Source of the DNA: Chryseobacterium gleum
GTDB lineage: Bacteria; Bacteroidota; Bacteroidia; Flavobacteriales_D; Crocinitomicaceae
Length of the DNA: 12,243 nucleotides
Assembly (NCBI GenBank): GCA_943326315.2
Contig: CALPSU020000040.1
Coordinates: 1-12,243, forward strand
Direction: 5' to 3'
In this document: one piece after another, positions 1-7,708 of the stretch
Position numbering within the stretch: the stretch's first letter is position 1
Layout: every line of letters begins with the position of its first letter
The notes under the pieces: model-generated
Seen by the model: the letters and a program-made list of their open reading frames with translations, nothing else
The model's database searches: none
Told to the model about the DNA's origin: nothing
Translations under genes and position numbers: made by a program

Positions 1-878
1 ATAAATTAATGACTGTAGATTCAGTTATTGAGCAGGAAAAAAATGCAAAAGCAAATGGGTCTTCTCGTTTATGTATGGGAGCTGCTTGGAGAGAGGTAAG
101 AGACAATAAAGATTTTGACAACGTTGTTGAAATGGTTCAAGCTGTGAATGATTTAGATATGGAAGTTTGTTGTACATTAGGTATGATGAATGAGGATCAA
201 GCTAAACGTTTAAAAAATGCTGGATTATTCGCTTATAACCATAATTTAGATACATCTAAAGAATTTTATGGGGATGTAATTTCTACCAGAGAATATGAAG
301 ATCGATTAAATACTATTGACAATGCTAGAAAAGCTGGGTTAACAGTTTGTTCTGGAGGTATCATAGGAATGGGTGAAGCTGTTGAAGATAGAATCGGTTT
401 GTTAATGAGTTACATTGAAATGGAAACTCCTCCAAATTCAATTCCTATTAATGCTCTTGTTGCTGTTGAAGGTACCCCGATGGAAGATCAAAAACCTATT
501 GAACAATGGGAAATGATAAGAATGGTAGCTGTAACAAGAATTGCCTTCCCAGAATCAGTAGTTCGTTTATCTGCTGGAAGAACTAAAATGAATATGGAAG
601 GACAGGCACTTTGTTTTATGGCTGGTGCAGGATCTATTTTTGCAGGTGATAAATTGTTGACAACTCCAAATCCTGAATTCAATGAGGACAAAGAGATGTT
701 CGAAATTTTAGGTTTAATACCTAAAGCTGCGTATACGGAAGGTGAAAAGCCAGTAACACATGCAGATCCAATAATTGATGCTAGAAAAAAGAAAGAAGCT
801 GAAAGAGCTGCTGAATTGTTGGCTGCAAAACAAGTTGACTTCGAACCAAGAAAGGTTTCTTCAGTAGATTCTTTGTAG
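1..878 (+). CDS. bioB: Biotin synthase BioB, 3' part (5' end outside window)
   Basis: Radical-SAM enzyme that inserts sulfur into dethiobiotin, the last step of biotin synthesis, in the cytoplasm. The frame is open from the left edge: Lys-Leu precede the first visible Met (9), matching the position of RLM in E. coli BioB, so that ATG is internal and the gene is truncated by the window. The CxxxCxxC motif for the [4Fe-4S]-SAM cluster therefore lies outside. Counting from Met 9, the ligands of the sacrificial [2Fe-2S] cluster are present: Cys22 (LCMGAAW), Cys54 (VCCTLG), Cys114 (VCSGG) and Arg186 (VRLSAGR). YNHNLDTS (76-83) and the LLTTPNPE segment are also conserved. The last ~45 residues are an Ala/Lys/Glu-rich tail. 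The TAG stop directly abuts the bioF start, so the two genes are surely co-transcribed. Identification is firm. Confidence 0.97.
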   Translation, partial: KLMTVDSVIEQEKNAKANGSSRLCMGAAWREVRDNKDFDNVVEMVQAVNDLDMEVCCTLGMMNEDQAKRLKNAGLFAYNHNLDTSKEFYGDVISTREYEDRLNTIDNARKAGLTVCSGGIIGMGEAVEDRIGLLMSYIEMETPPNSIPINALVAVEGTPMEDQKPIEQWEMIRMVAVTRIAFPESVVRLSAGRTKMNMEGQALCFMAGAGSIFAGDKLLTTPNPEFNEDKEMFEILGLIPKAAYTEGEKPVTHADPIIDARKKKEAERAAELLAAKQVDFEPRKVSSVDSL

Positions 879-1967
879 GTGGATCAAAAACTTCAAAATA
901 AATTAAATAAAAGATTAGAAGAGGGGACATTACGTTCCCTTTCTTCGTTTGAAGGATTTGTTGATTTTTATTCAAATGATTATTTAGGGTATTCAAAATT
1001 AGAAACTTCTTCTAAAAGAGTATTGAGTTATGGAAGTACTGGATCACGATTAATTTCAGGAACCAGTGAAGAAGCTCTTGAATCGGAAGAGTTTTTAGCA
1101 GACTTTTTTAATTCAGAATCTGCTTTGATTTTTAATTCAGGCTACGATGCCAATCTTGGTTTTTTTAGTTCGGTGCCTCAACGTGGAGATACTGTTTTTT
1201 ACGATGAATTTATTCATGCAAGTATCAGAGATGGTTTAAGATTAAGTTTTGCGACCTCTAATTCATTTAAACATAATGATGTAGCCGATTTAGAAAATCG
1301 ATTAGCCAAAACTTCAGGTATTAAATATGTTGTTGTAGAATCTCTGTATTCAATGGATGGAGATATTGCTCCATTGATTGATTTAGTGAAATTATGTGAT
1401 AAATACCATGCATATTTAATAGTAGATGAAGCTCATTCTGGCGGTGTTTTCGGAGATAATGGAAAAGGACTTGTCGAAGAATTAAATCTTGAAAAAAGTG
1501 TTTTTGCAAGATTAATCACATTTGGAAAAGCGTATGGTTCTCATGGATCTTGTATTTTAGGAGAAAGGGGTTTGAAAGATTTTTTGATCAATTTTTCTAG
1601 ATCATTTATTTATACTACTGCTTTACCTCCAGATTCATACAATCGAATTATTGAAATATTAAAAGAGGATTCATTTAAAGAAAGACACGATTTGTTGAAA
1701 CATGTAATTCATAATTTTAGAAATAAAATAAATGGATTAACTTGTTTGTCCGACTTAAATTCTCCTATTCAATTAATTAAAATTGGAAACGTTCAAGAAA
1801 CGAAAAGGATCGCATCCAATTTACAAGCATCTAATATTGCAGTTAAACCTATTTTTTCTCCAACTGTACCAGAAGGGAGTGAAGGATTAAGAATTTGTCT
1901 ACATTCATTTAATACCGAACAAGAATTAAATTTGCTTGTTTCTATATTAAATGAATCTATTGTTTAA
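879..1967 (+). CDS. bioF: 8-amino-7-oxononanoate synthase BioF
   Basis: PLP-dependent alpha-oxoamine synthase that condenses pimeloyl-ACP (or -CoA) with L-alanine to KAPA, the first step of biotin ring assembly. It has 362 residues, slightly short against ~385 in E. coli. Visible family motifs are SNDYLG (32-37), the PLP-stacking His113 (FIHAS), HND (132-134), VDEAHSGG with Asp183 and His186, and the Schiff-base Lys217 in TFGKAYG. The glycine- and alanine-containing context around these motifs fits BioF better than the related Kbl or serine palmitoyltransferase, and the bioB neighbour settles it. The start is GTG at 879, the first base after the bioB stop. No Shine-Dalgarno is evident, and the zero spacing suggests translational coupling. 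The last 11 bases overlap the end of the convergent dehydrogenase gene, and no terminator lies between them. Confidence 0.95.
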   Translation: MDQKLQNKLNKRLEEGTLRSLSSFEGFVDFYSNDYLGYSKLETSSKRVLSYGSTGSRLISGTSEEALESEEFLADFFNSESALIFNSGYDANLGFFSSVPQRGDTVFYDEFIHASIRDGLRLSFATSNSFKHNDVADLENRLAKTSGIKYVVVESLYSMDGDIAPLIDLVKLCDKYHAYLIVDEAHSGGVFGDNGKGLVEELNLEKSVFARLITFGKAYGSHGSCILGERGLKDFLINFSRSFIYTTALPPDSYNRIIEILKEDSFKERHDLLKHVIHNFRNKINGLTCLSDLNSPIQLIKIGNVQETKRIASNLQASNIAVKPIFSPTVPEGSEGLRICLHSFNTEQELNLLVSILNESIV

Positions 1968-2718
1968 ATAATACTGTTGCAGAAGCCTGTGCAGTAGGCA
2001 TAATCGTTAAATCATTTATTGTGACGTGTTTTGGACGTGTTGCAACAAAGTAAATAGTATCTGCTATGTCTTTTGCGACTAATGGTTCAAACCCTTCGTA
2101 AATACTTGTTGCAACTGATTCATCTCCTTTAAATCGGACAATAGAAAATTCAGTATCAGCAGCACCGGGGGCAATATTCGTAACTTTTATTGAATGCTCA
2201 ACTAAATCTATTCTCATTGCTTTTGAAAGTGCATCAACAGCATGTTTAGTAGCGCAATATACATTTCCTCCAGGATAAACTTCTTTTCCAGCAATACTTC
2301 CTAAGTTGAATATATGACCTTTTTTGTTTTTCTTTAAAAAAGGAATGATCGCTTTTGAAACATATAATAGACCTTTTATGTTTGTATCAATCATTCTTTC
2401 CCAATCATCTGTTAGACCAGTATCTATAGGACCTCTGCCAACAGCTAATCCTGCATTGTTTATTAAGATTTCAATGTTTAATTTAATTTCATCTGATAGA
2501 TTTTCAATTGATGAATTAACTTGATTTAAGTTTTGAACATCAAAACAAAGCGTTTCAATTTTAATATTAAATTGAGCTTCAAGTTCCTTTTTTAAATTTT
2601 TTAACCGATCTTCTCTTCTTCCTGTAATAACTAAATTCCAGTTGTTTTCGGCAAATATTCTTGAACATGCTTCTCCAAATCCGGATGTTGCACCTGTAAT
2701 AAAAACGTATTTATTCAT
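1957..2718 (-). CDS. YdfG-type short-chain dehydrogenase/reductase
   Basis: Classical SDR of 253 residues, cytoplasmic and probably NADP-dependent. The Rossmann dinucleotide motif TGATSGFG is at 8-15, and a GRR (33-35) after beta-2 favours NADP(H). NNAG is at 87-90. The catalytic set Asn113, Ser141, Tyr154 and Lys158 is complete. The segments DDWERMIDTNIKGL and EFSIVRFKGD, and the C-terminal MPTAQ, closely follow E. coli YdfG, an enzyme acting on 3-hydroxy acids, serine and allo-threonine and reducing malonic semialdehyde. The true substrate here cannot be read from the sequence. The start ATG (2718) lies inside the end of the upstream membrane-protein gene (8 bp overlap), so it is the last gene of that operon. 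Whether it serves the membrane proteins or is only a passenger is unknown. Confidence 0.92.
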   Translation of the reverse strand: MNKYVFITGATSGFGEACSRIFAENNWNLVITGRREDRLKNLKKELEAQFNIKIETLCFDVQNLNQVNSSIENLSDEIKLNIEILINNAGLAVGRGPIDTGLTDDWERMIDTNIKGLLYVSKAIIPFLKKNKKGHIFNLGSIAGKEVYPGGNVYCATKHAVDALSKAMRIDLVEHSIKVTNIAPGAADTEFSIVRFKGDESVATSIYEGFEPLVAKDIADTIYFVATRPKHVTINDLTIMPTAQASATVLFKQ

Positions 2719-4186
2719 GGATTATTTTTTTAAAAATTTTAGTAGAATCAATGAGTATCGCTCCGATTAAAAGTAAAGCTAATTGTGCTGGGAATCTGAA
2801 TCTAACAATTGCTCCAATAACTGGAGTTGTCCAGCCAATTAATAATATTAATGAAAATGCAAAAATTAGAAGTCCGAAAATAATACCTTTTGAATTGGAG
2901 TCAATTTTTCTTCTGAAAACTAATGAAAGTAGAATGAATAGTGAAATAAGCCACGCTTCAAACATTGCGGGATATTTTAAAAAGCTGCCATTATCGAATG
3001 GAAAAGGTCTGAAAAGAACGTTAATTATTGCTTCTGGAATATTTTTAATAAGTTGTATGAACGAATTATCGATACTTGTTGTCTTTATGTAACTATTTGT
3101 TCCAGGCATAATAATATGGATCTTCCATTTCTTACCATTCGGATTTAATAGTACATGTTTTGGAATTGTTTTCGTGTCTATCCATGAAAGCTCGAAAGCT
3201 TCACTTGTCTTAACGAGTTCTGCAAAACCGTCTTTTATTCTAAGGTTTTTATATTGAGAAGGTTTAAAGTAGTAAAAACATGTTTCGCCGTATACATGGA
3301 TACCACCTTCACCAACATTTTCTAAATCAAATTGTTTTCTTGAAATGTATTCAGTAAAACGTTGTCTTTTTGAAGGGAATAATAGAATAAGAGTTGTTAC
3401 AAGTAAAAGTATAGCGAAAACGGTAAGTTTAATTCTCTCTTTGAAAATGTATTTGAATGCAATATAAAAGCCAATAGCAGGGAATAAACAAATAAGTATA
3501 TATGGCTTAAATAATAGAAGTATACAGAACCCTATCGTAAGAAGTAAGAGACGATAATATTTATTTTCTTTAATGAGACATGCTCTTGAAAATATTCCAA
3601 TTCCTAAGATTAGAAAAGGTTCTTTTAATATTCCTGAACTCCAAAAAAGTAAACTAGGAAATAATAATAATATTGAAAATAAGTATATTGGTTTTAATTT
3701 AGAATAAGGTTGAAATGCTAGCTGTAGTTGTTGAATTCCAATTAATGATAAAGCACATAAAACAAGTGTATGAACAAAAGTAGAGTTAAAAGATATAAAA
3801 CGAATTAAACAATGAAAGCGAATTGTATTTCTTGAATCATTTATCATTGTGAAGTTTCCTGCATCCCAAATAAAGGATTTATTCATGTACTTATGAATCA
3901 TGTTAGCATTGTCTCCTATACCGGTAAACATAGCGAAAAAGTCGCTTTTTGATTGAAAAAATATAGCGTATAATTGTTTGCTTTCGTCTAAGAATCGAAT
4001 TGCATCAGATGGTTCAGATGGATTTTTTGTATGATATATATATATGTATGAAAAGAATAACCCCATTGTGGTTTTAATGATAAAAGCGAGACTCATTGTC
4101 CAATTTGGAGCATTTTTAACTTGCAAGCATTTAATATATTTAAATGCAACTAGAATTAAAGTGAAGTAAATAAAGCTTATTATCAT
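2711..4186 (-). CDS. Multi-pass membrane protein, paralogue B of a tandem pair, function unknown
   Basis: A 491-residue integral membrane protein. Hydrophobic helices are visible near 1-18, 33-51, 135-155, 167-187, 190-202, 212-248 (probably two), 252-271, 412-424, 434-450 and 455-478. Two hydrophilic stretches interrupt them: ~52-130, containing PSDAIRFLDES (59-69) and a WDAG...NDSRN patch (107-120), and a large one at ~272-405. Signature segments are PSLLFWSSGILKEP (177-190) and GWTTPVIGAI...FRFPAQLA (451-470). It is clearly homologous to the gene just upstream. I do not recognise a named family. The 'LLFWSSGILKE' and 'TTPVIGAIVRFR' patterns remind me of EpsG/Wzy-like or GT-C-like membrane proteins of Bacteroidota polysaccharide loci, but that is weak inference. 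The ATG start overlaps the upstream TGA (ATGA), indicating translational coupling. Confidence 0.85.
   Translation of the reverse strand: MIISFIYFTLILVAFKYIKCLQVKNAPNWTMSLAFIIKTTMGLFFSYIYIYHTKNPSEPSDAIRFLDESKQLYAIFFQSKSDFFAMFTGIGDNANMIHKYMNKSFIWDAGNFTMINDSRNTIRFHCLIRFISFNSTFVHTLVLCALSLIGIQQLQLAFQPYSKLKPIYLFSILLLFPSLLFWSSGILKEPFLILGIGIFSRACLIKENKYYRLLLLTIGFCILLLFKPYILICLFPAIGFYIAFKYIFKERIKLTVFAILLLVTTLILLFPSKRQRFTEYISRKQFDLENVGEGGIHVYGETCFYYFKPSQYKNLRIKDGFAELVKTSEAFELSWIDTKTIPKHVLLNPNGKKWKIHIIMPGTNSYIKTTSIDNSFIQLIKNIPEAIINVLFRPFPFDNGSFLKYPAMFEAWLISLFILLSLVFRRKIDSNSKGIIFGLLIFAFSLILLIGWTTPVIGAIVRFRFPAQLALLLIGAILIDSTKIFKKIIHE
2808..2833. repeat. 26-bp exact repeat, copy 1, within paralogue B
   Basis: Identical base for base to 4271-4296. 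On the minus strand it encodes the WTTPVIGAI segment shared by both membrane proteins. The flanking bases differ. It is a remnant of the tandem duplication, kept either by selection or by gene conversion. Confidence 0.85.
3618..3670. repeat. 53-bp near-identical repeat, copy 1, within paralogue B
   Basis: Matches 5084-5136 at about 49 of 53 positions, including a 31-base stretch (3640-3670) with one mismatch. It encodes the LFPSLLFWSSGILKEP signature. Nucleotide identity here is well above that in most of the rest of the two genes. Confidence 0.8.
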
Positions 4187-5655
4187 GCTTTTTTGATTTT
4201 ATGTCTGTTTTTTAATAGAATTAAAGAAATCAATAAAATAGCCAATTGAGCAGGGAAACGATATCTAAATATTGCTCCAATAACTGGAGTTGTCCATCCA
4301 ATAATAAGAAATAAACAGATTGAAAATATAAATAAACTAGCTAGTATTCCTAGATTAAATTTGTCAATTATTTTGTGATTAAATAAAGAATAGATTAACA
4401 GTATGATTAATAACCAAACTTCAAACATTGCAGGGAACTTCAAAGAACTTCCTGGATCATTAGGGAATGGTCTTAAAAAACTATTTATCAAAGCTTCGGG
4501 AATGTTTTTTATTAATTGAGTAAAAGACCTATTTATTGGAGTAGTTTTAATATAACTCATCGCTCCTCCAACATTGTAACGCAAGCTTCTCTTTTCATGA
4601 TCAGGAATCATAACACTTGGTACTGGTTTGTAACGATGTTCACGAGAAACTATCATGCAGTTTGCAGGCTTAACAACTTCTACAATACTATCTTTTATAT
4701 TAATTTTTAATTTAGGGTATTCACTTGGTGAAAAATAGATTAAACTAGAGTCTCCTCTGATAAAAAGTCCGCCTTTCCCTATGTGGTCAAAATCATATTG
4801 TTTTCTTGAAAGATAATCCACTGCTTTTTGACGACCATTTGAAAATAGCAATAAACTAGATATTCCTAATGCTAAAAAAACAGCTATACTAATTAAAAAT
4901 CTAGATTTAAAAATGTACCTGTAAATTAGATAAAAGACTAACGATGGTATTAAGCAAGCTAATACATAAGGTTTTACGCTTAAAAGTAGAGCAATTCCTA
5001 AACAACCAAATAAAATCCGTTTAAGTTTAGGGTCTCTTAATAGCAAAGATCGAGTAAACATGGAAAGGCCAAGGAATAATATCGGTTCTTTTAAAATTCC
5101 AGAAGTCCAAAAAAGTAAACTAGGGAATAATAATAAGGCTAAAAATAATAAAATCGGTTTTACTTCAATAAAGGGTTGGAATGTTAAAAATAAATGACGG
5201 AGCCCGATTAAAGCAAAGAAACACATGAAAAGTGAATGAATAAAAGGTGAGCCAAAGGAGATAAATTGAATTAGACTATGAAGTCGAATTACATTTCTAG
5301 AATCATTTATAATCGTATCACTTCCCGCGTCCCAAAGAAAAGTATTGCTGAGGTGTTTTTTTATTAATTCGGTATCTTCTCCAATTCCAGATAATAATGT
5401 AAAATAATCACTTGGGGATTTTTGGAATACTGCATGTAATTGCTCGCTTTCAGATAAAAATCTCATCGTATCTGAAGGGACCGAATTATTAGTGTCAGGG
5501 TGTAAGTATATAAGTAAAAATAAGAATCCAACAACCGTTTTTAAGGCGAATGCAATAGGCATCAATATTGGTTTTTCATTTTTTAATTGCAAAATAGGTA
5601 CATACCGAAATGCAAGTAAAAAAAGAATAAAATAAAGAATTTCTAAAAAATGCAC
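4183..5655 (-). CDS. Multi-pass membrane protein, paralogue A of a tandem pair, function unknown
   Basis: A 490-residue integral membrane protein, homologous over its full length to the following gene (about half the residues identical by eye). It has the same order of elements: helices near 3-20 and 33-51, a hydrophilic stretch with PSDTMRFLSES (60-70) and WDAG...NDSRN (108-121), PSLLFWTSGILKEP (178-191), a large soluble loop at ~273-405, then helices near 412-424 and 435-452 and GWTTPVIGAI...YRFPAQLA (453-472). The start is GTG at 5655. The frame stays open upstream but has no ATG there, and this start aligns with the paralogue's N-terminus with a one-residue offset. Start confidence is moderate. 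It is the first gene of a three-gene operon, transcribed divergently from htpG. Function not assigned; a sugar-polymer-related membrane enzyme is possible but unproven. Confidence 0.85.
   Translation of the reverse strand: MHFLEILYFILFLLAFRYVPILQLKNEKPILMPIAFALKTVVGFLFLLIYLHPDTNNSVPSDTMRFLSESEQLHAVFQKSPSDYFTLLSGIGEDTELIKKHLSNTFLWDAGSDTIINDSRNVIRLHSLIQFISFGSPFIHSLFMCFFALIGLRHLFLTFQPFIEVKPILLFLALLLFPSLLFWTSGILKEPILFLGLSMFTRSLLLRDPKLKRILFGCLGIALLLSVKPYVLACLIPSLVFYLIYRYIFKSRFLISIAVFLALGISSLLLFSNGRQKAVDYLSRKQYDFDHIGKGGLFIRGDSSLIYFSPSEYPKLKINIKDSIVEVVKPANCMIVSREHRYKPVPSVMIPDHEKRSLRYNVGGAMSYIKTTPINRSFTQLIKNIPEALINSFLRPFPNDPGSSLKFPAMFEVWLLIILLIYSLFNHKIIDKFNLGILASLFIFSICLFLIIGWTTPVIGAIFRYRFPAQLAILLISLILLKNRHKIKKA
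4271..4296. repeat. 26-bp exact repeat, copy 2, within paralogue A
   Basis: Partner of 2808-2833, at the equivalent place in the upstream paralogue, encoding the same WTTPVIGAI segment. Confidence 0.85.
5084..5136. repeat. 53-bp near-identical repeat, copy 2, within paralogue A
   Basis: Partner of 3618-3670, encoding LFPSLLFWTSGILKEP in the upstream paralogue. Confidence 0.8.
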
Positions 5656-5672
5656 ACCTTTAAAATAGAACT

Positions 5673-5680
5673 CAAAAATA
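5673..5680 (-). promoter_or_regulatory. Candidate Bacteroidota -7 box for the membrane-protein operon
   Basis: Reading the minus strand, TATTTTTG matches the TAnnTTTG -7 consensus of the Bacteroidota primary sigma factor. It lies 17 bases upstream of the GTG start at 5655 and would give a very short leader. No TTG (-33) is seen at the expected 19-21 bp spacing, and such A/T boxes arise by chance in this DNA, so support is weak. Confidence 0.3.
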
Positions 5681-5704
5681 CAAAAAATACTTCATTTGAG
5701 TTTA

Positions 5705-5741
5705 CGTCAGTTTGTCTAAATAAATCCTGACACTTTGTCGG
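5705..5741 (+). promoter_or_regulatory. Paired TTTGTC / GACA-N3-TGTC sites upstream of htpG
   Basis: Two copies of CA(G/C)TTTGTC lie at 5708-5716 and 5731-5739, 23 bp (about two helical turns) apart. The second copy sits in the inverted repeat GACA-ctt-TGTC (5729-5739), preceded by CT. The first copy is preceded by GT instead of GA. The arrangement resembles paired binding sites for an activator or repressor, just upstream of the candidate sigma-54-like promoter. The binding protein is not identifiable from the window. Confidence 0.4.
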
Positions 5742-5752
5742 TTTTTAGGGTG

Positions 5753-5768
5753 TGGCATAAACATTGTC
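5753..5768 (+). promoter_or_regulatory. Candidate sigma-54-like (-24/-12) promoter for htpG
   Basis: TGGCA (5753-5757) and TTG (5764-5766) are spaced exactly as in the sigma-54 consensus TGGCAC-N5-TTGC. The conserved GG is present, but the -12 GC reads GT (5766-5767). Transcription would start near 5779, about 18 bases before the ATG at 5797 and downstream of the alternative GTG at 5776. I see no TAnnTTTG box for the primary sigma in this position. Plausible but unproven. Confidence 0.4.
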
Positions 5769-5796
5769 TTAAGGCGTGAAACAAAAATACATAATT

Positions 5797-7686
5797 ATGA
5801 GAACAGGTCAAATCAATGTACAAACGGAGAATATTTTTCCAATTATTAAAAAATTCTTGTACTCAGACCATGAGATTTTCCTAAGAGAATTGGTTTCAAA
5901 TGCAGTTGATGCTACACAAAAATTGAAATTTCTTTCTTCGAATGGAGAATTTAAGGGAGAGTTAGGTGAATTGAAAGTGGATGTAATTTTAGATCCAATT
6001 GAAAAAACACTAACTATTCGCGATAGAGGAATTGGGATGACAGAAGAAGAGATTGATAAATATATTAATCAAATTGCTTTTTCTGGTGCTGAAGAATTTT
6101 TACAACAATATAAAGGACAAGAAGGTGCAGAACAAATTATAGGACATTTTGGTTTAGGATTTTATTCTGGATTCATGGTTGCTGAAAAAGTACAAATCCG
6201 TACACTTTCTCGCCATGAAGGATCAAAAGCTGTTCAATGGGAAAGTAATGGTTCACCGGAATTTACAATAACAGACATTGAGAAAACGGATAGAGGAACA
6301 GATATCGTTCTTTTCATATCGGAAGAATCTAAAGAGTTTTTAGAAAAAGCAAGAATTTCAGGAATTTTAGATAAATACTGTAAATTTTTACCAACTCCAG
6401 TTTTCTTTGGAACTAAAACGGAATACATTGATAGTCCAGAAGGTGAAAAAGACGAAAATGATAAAGTGAAACGTGTTGCTATTGAAGTTGAAAATCAAAT
6501 TAATAATCCAGAGCCAGCTTGGACAAAAGCTCCGATTGATTTATCAAAAGATGATTACGATGCTTTTTATAGAGAATTATACCCATCTTCATTCGATAGC
6601 CCATTATTTCATATTCACTTGAATGTAGATTATCCTTTCAATTTAACAGGGATTTTATATTTTCCTAAAATAAAAGAAAATGTAGAAGTTCAACGTAATA
6701 AAATTAACTTGTATTCTAATCAAGTATTTATTACTGATAGTGTTGCTGAAATCGTTCCAGAATTCTTGACATTATTACATGGTGTGATTGATTCTCCAGA
6801 TATTCCATTAAATGTATCTAGATCTTATTTACAAAGTGATAGTAACGTTAAGAAAATTTCAGCTCATATTACTAAAAAAGTAGTAGATAAATTAGCTGAA
6901 ATGTTCAAAAAAGACCGTAAAGATTTCGAAGAAAAATGGGATGATTTACAAATTTTTGTACAATATGGAATGCTATCTGATGAGAAATTTGCCGATAAAG
7001 CAAAAGACTTCTCTTTAGTAAAAAACACTACAGGTAAATTCTTTACAATTGAAGAGTACAAAGAGAAAATTGCTACACTTCAAACGGATAAAGATGGAAA
7101 AGCAATTGTATTATATACAAATTCTCCTGATGAGCAGTTTTCATTCGTGAAAAAAGCTATCGATAGAGGCTATGATGTATTGCATTTAGACGGACCATTA
7201 GTGTCTCATTGGATATCTAAAATGGAGCAATCTATTGAAAACATTTCTTTTGTTCGTGTTGATTCTGATACTTTAGATAAATTAATCAAAAAGGATGAGG
7301 TTTTACCTTCAAAATTATCGAAAGAAGATGAAGAAGCTTTAAAACCTTTGTTCGAAACGGTTGTAAATAAAGATAAATTTCATATTCAATTTGAGAGCAT
7401 GAGTATTGATGATGCTCCAATTGTGATTACTCAGCCAGAATTTATTCGTCGTATGATGGAACAACAAAAAATGGGTGGAGCAGGTTTCTTTGGTGCATTT
7501 CCTGAAACATATAATATGGTTGTAAATGGAAACCATGCAAAAATTTCGGAAGTTTTAAGTGCATCAAATGAAAGTGATAAAACTGCTAAAGTGAAACAAT
7601 TAACTGATTTAGCATTACTTTCTCAAGGTATGTTAAAAGGTGAGGCTTTGAGTAACTTTATTGATAGAAGTATTGAATTAGTATAG
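5797..7686 (+). CDS. htpG: Molecular chaperone HtpG (bacterial Hsp90)
   Basis: ATP-dependent homodimeric Hsp90 chaperone of the cytoplasm, 629 residues from this start (family usually 600-640). The N-terminal GHKL ATPase motifs are complete: ELVSNAVDA (31-39), DRGIGMT with Asp76, Gly78 and Gly80, and GHFGLGFYSGF (116-126). The middle domain contains the catalytic-loop arginine in the conserved LNVSRSYLQSD, and the C-terminal dimerisation region is intact. The start chosen is ATG 5797 (MRTGQINVQTENIFP), because the family begins at this point. An in-frame GTG at 5776 would add seven residues but lies upstream of the likely transcription start. The gene is divergent from the membrane-protein operon and ends at a strong terminator. 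The promoter region suggests stress or activator control. Confidence 0.97.
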   Translation: MRTGQINVQTENIFPIIKKFLYSDHEIFLRELVSNAVDATQKLKFLSSNGEFKGELGELKVDVILDPIEKTLTIRDRGIGMTEEEIDKYINQIAFSGAEEFLQQYKGQEGAEQIIGHFGLGFYSGFMVAEKVQIRTLSRHEGSKAVQWESNGSPEFTITDIEKTDRGTDIVLFISEESKEFLEKARISGILDKYCKFLPTPVFFGTKTEYIDSPEGEKDENDKVKRVAIEVENQINNPEPAWTKAPIDLSKDDYDAFYRELYPSSFDSPLFHIHLNVDYPFNLTGILYFPKIKENVEVQRNKINLYSNQVFITDSVAEIVPEFLTLLHGVIDSPDIPLNVSRSYLQSDSNVKKISAHITKKVVDKLAEMFKKDRKDFEEKWDDLQIFVQYGMLSDEKFADKAKDFSLVKNTTGKFFTIEEYKEKIATLQTDKDGKAIVLYTNSPDEQFSFVKKAIDRGYDVLHLDGPLVSHWISKMEQSIENISFVRVDSDTLDKLIKKDEVLPSKLSKEDEEALKPLFETVVNKDKFHIQFESMSIDDAPIVITQPEFIRRMMEQQKMGGAGFFGAFPETYNMVVNGNHAKISEVLSASNESDKTAKVKQLTDLALLSQGMLKGEALSNFIDRSIELV

Positions 7687-7708
7687 TTTCTTACAAGTAA
7701 ATTATTAG

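Noticed and set aside
781..996. Open frame on the minus strand across the bioB-bioF junction
   Set aside because: It lies wholly opposite two firmly identified genes and has no recognisable protein features.
2751..3092. A 113-codon open frame on the + strand, antisense to paralogue B
   Set aside because: It is the mirror of a hydrophobic, AT-rich coding region whose minus-strand frame has a clear paralogue. The + frame has no family likeness or start context.
5656..5796. CIRCE or sigma-32-type heat-shock element before htpG
   Set aside because: I see no TTAGCACTC-N9-GAGTGCTAA palindrome and no CTTGAAA/CCCCAT-type boxes in this spacer.
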